This document shows positions 52,774 to 60,490 of a stretch of 64,000 nucleotides of DNA, piece by piece. Every line of letters starts with the position of its first letter. The stretch's first letter is position 1. The stretch lies in contig NC_016477.1 in assembly GCF_000226095.1 (NCBI RefSeq), forward strand, positions 2,480,001 to 2,544,000, in the 5' to 3' direction. The DNA comes from Thermothelomyces thermophilus ATCC 42464 (lineage: Eukaryota > Ascomycota > Sordariomycetes > Sordariales > Chaetomiaceae). The notes below the pieces were generated by a model. The model worked only from the letters and a program-made list of their open reading frames with translations. It was not told the origin of the DNA and did not search any database. The translations under genes and the position numbers were made by a program.

Positions 52774-52882
52774 AGCCATCCTCGACCCCCGACTTCTCCA
52801 GCAGTGGTACATACCCCAGAGACCCTGCCGCCTCCACACTTCGACGCAGCCTCGTCTTTCGTCGCCGAACCACGCCATCGCG

Positions 52883-53455
52883 ATGACTCGTGCTCTCGTC
52901 ACCCTGCTGGCTGCGGCCGCAGCCATCCAACAAGCCGTCGCCGCGCCTATTGCCCAGAACGGAGCTGAGGGCGCCGCTAAGGAGAAGCGCCAGGGGAGTG
53001 ACCTCCCTCCATTCCCTACCGGTGGCTTCCCGCCTTTCCCTACCGGCGGTTTCCCTCCTATTCCTACCGGCGGCTTCCCTCCCATCCCAACTGGCGGCTT
53101 TCCTCCTGTTCCTACCGGCGACTTCCCTCCCATTCCCACGGGTCTCATTCCGGGCTTGCCTCCTGCGAACCCTGAAGAGGCTCCGGATAAGGAGAAGCGC
53201 CAGGGGAGTGACCTCCCTCCGTTCCCGACCGGCGGCTTCCCGCCTTTCCCTACGGGCGGTTTCCCTCCTTTCCCCACTGGCGGCTTTCCTCCTGTTCCTA
53301 CCGGCGGCTTCCCTCCATTCCCCACCGGCGGGTTCCCTCCTTTTCCCACCGGCGGCTTTCCTCCTGTCCCTACCGGCGGTTTCCCTCCCGTTCCTACGGG
53401 TCCCGCCCCGGGCTGGCCCCCGAAGCCCCCGGCCGAGCCCCCTGTGAAGGCTTGA
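52883..53455 (+). CDS. Secreted Pro/Gly-rich tandem-repeat protein with two Kex2-type KEKR sites
   Basis: Intronless, 190 residues. I chose ATG 52883 because it begins directly with an Ala-rich signal peptide (residues 1-20, cleavage after A-V-A); an in-frame upstream ATG at 52748 would bury that signal. Residues 33-36 and 103-106 are K-E-K-R, Kex2-type dibasic sites, each followed by Q-G-S-D-L. Between and after them lie 14 octapeptide units of the form GGFPPxPT (6 units at 39-86, 8 units at 109-172; x is F, I or V). It ends in a Pro-rich tail with no Cys and no GPI or membrane segment. Kexin cleavage would give two secreted peptides with N-terminal Gln. I do not recognise a named family. 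It resembles Kex2-processed repeat proteins such as Ustilago Rep1 in layout only. Cell-wall, surface or peptide-precursor roles are all possible. Confidence 0.75.
   Translation: MTRALVTLLAAAAAIQQAVAAPIAQNGAEGAAKEKRQGSDLPPFPTGGFPPFPTGGFPPIPTGGFPPIPTGGFPPVPTGDFPPIPTGLIPGLPPANPEEAPDKEKRQGSDLPPFPTGGFPPFPTGGFPPFPTGGFPPVPTGGFPPFPTGGFPPFPTGGFPPVPTGGFPPVPTGPAPGWPPKPPAEPPVKA
52979..53398 (+). repeat. 24-bp coding minisatellite in two blocks
   Basis: Units of 24 bp encode the octapeptides: 52997-53140 (6 units) and 53207-53398 (8 units). A 32-bp stretch starting with the first KEKR codons (52979) recurs exactly at 53189, which shows that a whole module (site plus repeats) was duplicated. Third-position differences between units suggest the repeat is under protein-level constraint. 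That is an inference. Confidence 0.8.
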
Positions 53456-55301
53456 GGAGTAGGAGCGTGGTCTGACGCCATTGCCCCACGGATCCCGCTT
53501 TCGGCTCGGCCTCGCGTTCCGCCCCGGCAAGAAGACGACCTCGTTCAGCCGCCCGCCTCCGCCTGCGACTGCTTCGAGCGCTGCGGCTCAAAGGGAAAAC
53601 CACGATAATCTGGAGGCGAGTGGGTGATGAATCAAAGGGGACTCGGAAGAATTTGGTGTGAAGGCCCGTTGGGAGGGAAGAGTGTTCGGAAATCGGGTGT
53701 TCTGTCTGTCCTTAAACAAGCTTTGCTTCGACCTAGTTTTTGTCTTACTTCCTTCCATGACTTTCTTCTGAGTGCCTCAGTCCTGGCGGCACACATAATT
53801 ATGTAATGTCGTCGAACGAGGGGACGTTGAGTGTTAATTTGAGATTTAGCTACTTGAAAAATTTCATTTCGTTCACTAGGATTGTCGGTAAATTGTGTGT
53901 GAAGTGATGGCTAAAGTGTGCCTTGCTTGATGATGGCTCTATCATTAGTAATTAATTATAGAGTGTTGATGATTGATTCCTTCTGTTGCTCTAGCATCAG
54001 TCGAAGACGGGTAAGGGGACCCAACTGATAATTAACCTAGCACGAGGCGTATGAGTTATACGCAACCTGTCGAGGCCAATGTGCGCCATGAAGCGCACAA
54101 TTGTATGTACGATCAGGTGTGCTGGCTGATAAAAACTCTTGTCGTTTGTCATCTTCGCCCTCGCGTGCCAAGATTCAAGTCGTGGGCAACCGTGTTCTCG
54201 TGGAGGCACCTTTCCCTTTTTGTGACAAGAGGGGTGAACTTGGTTGTCCCAAGATTTAATTAAAAATTAGGTTAGCACCCGCCTCCCGCCTCCCACCTTC
54301 CCCCTTCCCGACTACCTGTCCCACGCTGCAACCCGCCTCCCGCGGAAGGCGGCCACTAAAAAAGGCAGTTGTATAGAACACTTGCCTCCCTCTTTGACTC
54401 GGCGTTTCTTGCAACCGCTCATGCCTCTTTTCGACCGGGCTGACCTGTGTATGTACTATGGAGTAGGATTGTACACGCAGTACTGAATCTAGAGGACCTG
54501 GATTGGGGTGCTCCTCTCGAGCTCAGTGCCGTCGCTTCTCAATTGTGGGCCGATGAGAGATGGGAGACAGTTCCGCATACGTTCCCGTTCGGCTGTTTGC
54601 AAGTGCTCACGTTGCTGGGAAGAGGCCAACAGCAAATGACGGTGTGAGCGAGCCTTTTAGCTGCATGCAGTTGCAAGTTTAACTCCCTCGAGCCTAGTCG
54701 CCGTGGGGTACAGTAGTATGTATGTATGTATGTACATACGTCCAGATCTGTGCCCGATCTAGCCGGGCCTCGAACGGGTGACCGCATCAGCCATTCGAAA
54801 TCCGGGGTGATGTCCGGGGATGCGGAGCCCCACCACCGTTTTCCTCGGTTATTCCCCCCACAGCTTGTTATTAGCTCGACTGCAAACAGACCTGTGTATG
54901 GCTCGACATGCGGATCATTCGACGGCTCCCGCGGGCCCAAACGTGCCATGGTGGGCCGTCGGTCACACCACATGCCGGACGTTCGGCTGCTGCACACTTT
55001 ATTATACAGCGTGGCAACCCCCGAGCCGTGGGCTGACAATCGACAGTTTTTGCCCGAGAGCTGATTGCTCGCCCGGCTTACAGTTTCTTGGACGAGCCCA
55101 TATTTACCCCTCCTTCGCCCTGTTCCCGTTTCTGTGACTGCGAAGTCACTCGCCCTCTTTCTGAACAATCCGATCGCCTTCACTCTTCCGAATAGGCTTC
55201 GAGGCCAGTGTGCTGCGCATAATTATAATCCGGTCTTTTCCCGCTTTCAGTCGTCACCAACATTACAACCATCACCGCCGCCGCTAGATCCCATAATTAA
55301 T
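53456..55301. other. Intergenic region, no supportable gene
   Basis: About 1.8 kb. It holds a C-rich tract (54280-54350) with repeated CCGCCTCCC, a GTAT microsatellite (about 54716-54735), several TAATTAAT words, and open frames on both strands without domain support. The 214-codon minus-strand frame at 54539-55183 has no recognisable feature. Confidence 0.55.
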
Positions 55302-55870
55302 ATGGACCGGCAACAACCATCAAGGCTCCTGAGCACTTCAGCACGCGTACACCCACCATATCTTCCCTATCTCCACAATGCCTCCCGAACGCGAGCAAAG
55401 AGCCTGAAATGGTATTACTCCCCTTTAAACCCCTGAAGACAAACATATACCGACATGTATGTATGTACTGTACGTGTGTGTACACACAACGCCACACGTG
55501 CATGTACGGGATAAATATAAATTTGCCGACCGTCCTTCTCTCGTCTTACCCACCGTGACCAACAAGGAGCTAACACCACCTTCCCCCCCCCTTTCACAGG
55601 CTCCCGCCCCTGGCAGCAGCGGTCGTCGTGACAGCGGGCTACGCCGTGTCCACCTACCGCGGCGAGATCGCCGGCCAGGCGACGTCGTCCTCCTCCTCCT
55701 CCTCCACATCCGCGGAGCACCACACGTCCGCCCTGTCCCCCGAGCAGGCCGAGGCCGAGCAGCTGCGGCGACGGGAGGCCGCCATGGCGGACGCGTATGG
55801 GGATCGGAGCAGCCTGGAGGAGCTGGAGAGGGCCGTGGCCGTCTACGAGGCGCAGCGTGGGGCCAGGTAA
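55302..55870 (+). CDS. Small putative mitochondrial membrane protein, two exons
   Basis: Proposed exons 55302-55411 and 55600-55870, joined across a 188-bp intron (GTATTA..CACAG with a C-rich tract before the acceptor). Splicing restores one frame of 126 residues. The N-terminus is rich in Arg, Ser and Leu and lacks acidic residues for about 35 residues, like a mitochondrial presequence. One hydrophobic segment follows at about residues 38-50 (Ala/Val-rich), then a Ser run, and a Glu/Arg-rich helical C-terminus. This fits a single-pass inner-membrane protein. No family recognised. The stop at 55868-55870 overlaps CAG|GTAACT, a possible donor, so a third exon cannot be excluded. Confidence 0.55.
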
Positions 55871-56717
55871 CTCTCTTGGCTGTGCTAGGTACCTTCTTGG
55901 AGGGCAAGAGAAAAAGGGGACCTTGGGACCTTGGGACCTTGGGACCTTTGGCTGGTTGGGGCTGAGGGAGTGAGTGTGAGCTGCCTGGTTCACCAGCCGA
56001 CATGGCGGCACGGCTTGCGAGATATGCTTTTGTTCGAATTTCATGATATCCTGGCGTTTATTAGGGGGGAGGAGTTCGGCGTTCCATCGGCTCGCGGCAC
56101 CTCTGTTTCGGAATCGGACGGCCTAGCTCGCGGTTTTGAATGGGCTCTTTTTGGGCCGGGGGGGGGGGGGGGGACAACCTATTTGCTGCATGTGATCCTT
56201 GCTTTTTGGTGGACTCCCGTCCCTCGGTGGGGCCAGGCGACTAAAAAGTCACTTCTCAGTTGACTCTTAAAACAAAACAGCTGGTTAAAGCTGGGAATAC
56301 TGTAATCCGTATACACAAAAGAAATCCTTGCTCTTCAAAAAGGATATCCTCATTGTCAATTTTGACCGAGTACAGTGTACATACAGAGCTGGCCTGAAAG
56401 TGATCGAGTGGCTTACTCTCAATCGCCCGAGGACAAGGATGGAGCAGCAAGTGCTTCGAGAGGCATTCCGCAGCTGCACGGAGAACGCTCCACCTGCTCC
56501 TCGGCAATATCTGGTAATAAGCGCGTGTCACGACACGCTACTTCATATCGATCTCTGCGTATATAATATCCCTAGGGAATGCAGTCTTGTTCAAAAGGTC
56601 ACCGTATATGCCATGAGCCCGTTCCTAACAAAGTGGATCGCTTTCACAAAAGTATACCCTTTCAGCTGTGGCCATGACTCCTCTTCGCCGAGAGGAATAG
56701 TCCCCATTATATGCAAA
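55871..56717. other. Intergenic region with simple repeats
   Basis: No gene supported. Contains four tandem GGGACCTT units (55917-55948) and a 16-nt G run (56158-56173). The right part is probably the 3' UTR and terminator region of SSF1. Confidence 0.55.
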
Positions 56718-58180
56718 CTACCTTTTGAGAGATTTCGTTTTCGAGCTCTTGCCCTCGGCGATCTCCGCCTCCTCGTCCTCCCATTCCCCCTTCTCTTCCA
56801 TCGCCGCGTTGACCTGCTCTTCGGCATCACCCTCCAGCCCTTCGCTGTCGAAGCCATTCTCGTCCTCATAAAGGTCGCTATCGTACTCGTCGACGTCCAT
56901 CTTGTCATCGTCGTCCCTACCGTCCTTGTCTCCGGCCGCGTTCTTTTTCCCTTCCTTTGCCTTGCGTTTCTTTTCGATGTTCTCCTTCTGCTGCTTCTTG
57001 CGCGCTTCCTTTTCTTTCTTGCGCTGCTCCCACCTCTTCTCCAGCTCCTGGATCTCTTCCTTGGTTTTGTGGACATACTCGTGCCACATGACCTTGCCCG
57101 CACACATCCCTTCCTCAACTTTGGTCATCCTCAAGCGCATCCGAGGTCCCAGCTCGACGAGCTTCACGGCGCGCCGTTCGACGTTGTCGTTAGCTCCACC
57201 CTCCTCATCGTCGCTATTTTGTTCCGCAGCTCTGGCCTTGCCGCTGTGGACCCGTTTCGTGGTGGTTTCCATAACTTCGACTTCGGCGTCTGTATCGGGT
57301 TCACTGCCGCTGGTTCCGTCTGTCATGTAGCCCTCTCCATTTTCGCCTCCAATCATAAACTCTGATATATCCCTCAGATTCCCAAGATTTGGGACCCCGC
57401 CTTTCTTTCCCTTCTTGGATTTGAGCATTTTCTCGGCAGCGTTAAGCCGCCTCAATGGCTTCGACAGCCCGACCGCTTTTGTCGTGATGGCGTAGTGCCG
57501 AAAATTTATGACGAACGTCCCGTCCTCGGACTGCTCGCGGTTCAGAAGCAATACTCTCCTGATCGACTTCAGCGGTGTTGTCTGGGGGTTGATGGGCGGG
57601 AAGAGGGATTGAAAGGCGGTCGTGGTGAGGGACTCCAGGTGCCGTGGCACCTTTGTATGCGCATCGGAAGAGGGACTGGTGAAGTTGTTCATCACTAGCT
57701 GCAGAGGAAATCAGCAAACAGCGATTTTGAAATCCTTCACGAAAAACATACCAGTGGGGGAGTGATGTATTCCTTTCCCCCGCCCTTGGGATGCCTCTGT
57801 GCCCTCCTCACATCCTTCGTCAAGGAGTACTTTTCGACTCTGAAGTGGAACGTAGGACCTCGCGGCGCAATCGCCAGGCGCAAGTTGGTGTTCCCGGACT
57901 GGGACCTCGAGAACAGGAGGAGATGAGTGACGCCGAGCGGGCCGCACATGGTGACATAATCCCGCAATCTGTTCGCCTTCCGTTCCTTGAGCCGGGATGC
58001 TGTCCCCGGTTCCATGACACGTCGAACATCGGTGGCCAACTGACTGACGCTGGTTCCCACTTCGCTGGCGCCTATCCGAATGACCATGCTCTTTGGGTCT
58101 TTCGGGTTCGCATGGCCATTGACCGTGGCCGGATTGTTCGCGCCGACATGCGTCCTCTTTTTTGATCGTCTTTTCGCCAT
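56718..58180 (-). CDS. SSF1: Ribosome biogenesis protein SSF1/SSF2 (Peter Pan, Brix domain)
   Basis: Brix-domain factor needed in the nucleolus for 27S pre-rRNA processing and 60S subunit assembly (known for yeast Ssf1/Ssf2 and animal Ppan). Exon 1 is 58180-57752 and exon 2 is 57698-56718, with a 53-bp intron (GTATGT..CTGCAG); product 469 residues. I chose ATG 58180 because M-A-K-R-R-S-K-K-R-T-H is the family's basic start; upstream in-frame ATGs only add unrelated residues. The Brix domain covers about 30-345, with R-D-Y-V-T-M-C-G-P-L-G-V-T-H near 90, P-P-L-L-V-M-N-N-F across the splice junction, and the closing E-L-G-P-R-M motif near 320. The C-terminus is a Lys/Glu-rich coiled coil with acidic patches, normal for the family. 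Divergent from RRP3. Confidence 0.93.
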
Positions 58181-58196
58181 AGTGATGGTGATGCCA

Positions 58197-58202
58197 GATG
58201 AG
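58197..58202 (+). promoter_or_regulatory. PAC core motif GATGAG
   Basis: Exact GATGAG core of the PAC element (full consensus GCGATGAG; here AGATGAG), bound in yeast by Dot6/Tod6. It lies 17 bp upstream of the SSF1 ATG, so it could fall within the 5' UTR. A 6-bp word can occur by chance; the pairing with RRPE raises the likelihood. Confidence 0.45.
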
Positions 58203-58278
58203 GAAGGTTTGATGGTGTTCGGTTTGTTCTGGATGAAGCTCGGAGACCAATTGACGTTCGAGACGCTTGACAGCCCGC

Positions 58279-58286
58279 AAAAATTT
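58279..58286. promoter_or_regulatory. RRPE core motif AAAAATTT
   Basis: Exact 8-bp rRNA-processing element core, bound in yeast by Stb3. It is about 100 bp from SSF1 and 150 bp from RRP3, the usual distance in ribosome-biogenesis promoters. Confidence 0.55.
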
Positions 58287-58436
58287 CGGTGGGGCAGCGC
58301 TTTATCGTGCATGTCCCACCTTCGATAAGCCCAAAATTTGGGGAACAAGTTGGTCGTGCAAATCGCAGACTTGTAGCTCCAGGACACTACCCAAGAGGAG
58401 AGACGCCTTCTGGATCAGGCATAGCAAGACGCCATC

Positions 58437-60186
58437 ATGTCGACAAAACGTAGGAAGATCTCGCACGAAAATGGGGCGGTAAAGGAGACGTCGGTTGAAG
58501 CTCCCAAGGCCAAATCGAAGACTGAGCCAATACCAAAGTCGAACGAGCCATCGCACGATGCAGGTTCCGACGCCGAATCCGCGACCGTGGACAATGCATC
58601 CCGTGAGGGAAACGGGAAGTCTGTCGTCAAGACATTCCGCGACTTGGTATGTGACTCTCTCTTAGCTGGGACTAAGTACCTCTGGCTGACAGCATTGGTA
58701 GGGCATTGTCGATTCCCTCTGCGATGCCTGCGAGCGTCTTGGATACAAGAACCCGACTCCAATTCAGCAGGAAGCGATCCCACTTGCTCTGCAGAACCGC
58801 GATATTATTGGCATTGCAGAGACTGGTAGCGGGAAGACGGCAGCATTCGCCCTCCCGATCCTCCAAGCCCTTCTCGACAAGCCCCAGCCGCTGTTCGCTC
58901 TCGTCCTGGCCCCGACAAGAGAGCTTGCCGCCCAGATTGCGCAAGCTTTCGAGGCGCTCGGCTCCTTAATCTCGCTCCGATGCGCGCTTATTCTGGGTGG
59001 TCTGGATATGGTGCAGCAGGCCATCGCGCTGGGCAAGAAACCGCACGTTGTGGTGGCTACACCCGGTCGGCTGCTCGACCACCTGGAGAAGACCAAGGGC
59101 TTCAGCCTGTGAGTGTATATCTGTCAAGTGGGAGTTCGGTGTGAGCATGAACTGGATATTGACATTGGGTTCGCAGTCGTAATCTCAAATTCCTTGTTAT
59201 GGACGAAGCCGATCGGTAATCCTCCTCCTTCTTTGTAACCCGCGTTCGAGTGCTGTGATTTTTGGCTAACAATCGCTCAGTCTCCTCGACATGGACTTCG
59301 GCCCGATCCTGGAAAAGATCCTCAAATTCCTCCCCAGGGAACGAAGGACGTTCCTCTTCTCCGCCACCATGTCCAGCAAAGTCGAGAGCTTGCAACGCGC
59401 CAGTCTGCGCGATCCGCTGAAGGTCAGCATCTCGTCGTCCAAGTACCAGACCGTCTCGACGCTCGTCCAGAACTACATCTTCATCCCACACATGCACAAG
59501 GATACCTACCTGATCTACCTGTGCAACGAGTTCGCGGGCCAGACCATCATCATCTTCACCCGCACCGTCCTCGAAACCCAACGGATCGCCATCCTGCTCC
59601 GCACTCTCGGCATGGGAGCGATCCCGCTGCACGGCGGCCTTTCTCAGTCCGCCCGTCTCGGCGCCCTGAACAAGTTCCGTGCCAAGTCGCGCGACATCCT
59701 CGTGGCCACGGACGTTGCCGCGCGTGGTCTCGATATCCCCAACGTCGACTGCGTGCTCAACTTCGACCTACCCCAGGACTCCAAGACGTATGTGCACCGC
59801 GTCGGTCGTACCGCGCGTGCTGGTAAGTCGGGGCACGCTATCAGCTTTGTGACGCAATAGTAAGTGATTGTCTTTTTTTTTTTTTTTTTCTTTTCCCTAT
59901 TTTCCGATTGTTCCCTGGCGGATACTAACCTCCCGGCAGCGATCTCGAAATATGGCTGCGCATCGAAGCAGCGCTGGGCACCAAACTCACCGAGTATGCC
60001 ACGGAAAAGGACGAGGTAATGGTGTTCAAGCCGCGGGTGGAGGAGGCACAGCGGCATGCCAAGAACGAGATGAAGCAGCTGTTGGAGGATCGCGGCAAGA
60101 AGGGATCGGTGCTGAAGGGCGGAAAGGGACGGAAGAGGGGTGCTCCTGCGTCGAGCCGGGATGATATGGATGCTGAGGAAGGCTAA
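58437..60186 (+). CDS. RRP3: ATP-dependent rRNA helicase RRP3 (DEAD-box, DDX47 orthologue)
   Basis: Nucleolar DEAD-box helicase needed for 18S rRNA maturation. Five exons: 58437-58646, 58702-59108, 59177-59215, 59281-59859 and 59940-60186. All four introns are GT..AG; intron 4 has a GATACTAACC branch site. Product 493 residues, normal length. Motifs in order: Q motif G-Y-K-N-P-T-P-I-Q (about 84-92), I A-E-T-G-S-G-K-T (about 109), Ia P-T-R-E-L, Ib T-P-G-R-L, II D-E-A-D (215-218), [28 protein letters not shown] and [12 protein letters not shown]. The N-terminus is Lys/Ser-rich; the C-terminus is basic (R-G-K-K-G). The start fits the charged nucleolar leader. DDX47/Rrp3 is preferred over other DEAD proteins by overall sequence and length. 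Confidence 0.93.
59873..59889 (+). repeat. 17-nt T run in RRP3 intron 4
   Basis: A long T tract near the 5' end of intron 4, upstream of the branch site. Prone to length variation; no coding effect. Confidence 0.7.
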
Positions 60187-60490
60187 TGCGTTCGCCCTGT
60201 CCTCGGTGGCGTTGGGACGGTTGTCATACATTGTTTGTTTCCTTCCACAAGTATTACCGGTTGGGATTACAACCCCATCTTGACGGAGTTTGTTGGAGTG
60301 ACATGGCGTCTTTCGGGGGTTACGGACCTGATATAACCCGATACAATGTTGTTTAGGAAGAAAATCTAGCTCGATAGGGGACCAAGAGCAAGCAAACCCT
60401 ATATGCGCTCCGTATTGATTAATCCTATTCTTCCGATTCAGTCAACCTTGGAAGGCTGCTGCTTCATTCACACAACAGACAAGTCATCAT
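60187..60490. other. Convergent 3' intergenic region of RRP3 and CWF19
   Basis: 304 bp between two stop codons, presumably both 3' UTRs and terminators. No hairpin or extra gene seen. Confidence 0.6.

Larger units (their letters stand above)
58181..58436. promoter_or_regulatory. Bidirectional SSF1-RRP3 promoter
   Basis: 256 bp between the two start codons of divergent ribosome-biogenesis genes. It contains both core motifs of the ribosome-biogenesis regulon (RRPE and PAC, listed separately). No TATA box seen, as is common for housekeeping genes. Shared regulation is inferred. Confidence 0.65.

Noticed and set aside
52883-53455. Ustiloxin-type RiPP cluster
   Set aside because: The precursor-like layout is suggestive, but no DUF3328/UstY oxidase, tyrosinase or peptidase gene is in the window, and repeats within a block are not separated by KR.
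52765-53530. Two long minus-strand frames across the repeat gene
   Set aside because: They are antisense by-products of the 24-bp coding repeat. Only the plus frame has a signal peptide, Kex2 sites, an upstream TATA box and a sensible start.
54755-54790. tRNA-like B-box word near GGGCCTCGAACGGG
   Set aside because: No matching acceptor stem, D-arm or anticodon arm on either strand.
54539-55183. 214-codon minus-strand frame
   Set aside because: No recognisable domain, no intron logic, crosses simple repeats, and overlaps opposite-strand frames of similar length.
56328-57365. 345-codon plus-strand frame
   Set aside because: It is antisense to SSF1 exon 2, whose Lys/Glu-rich sequence leaves the other strand open. 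The SSF1 frame has clear Brix motifs.
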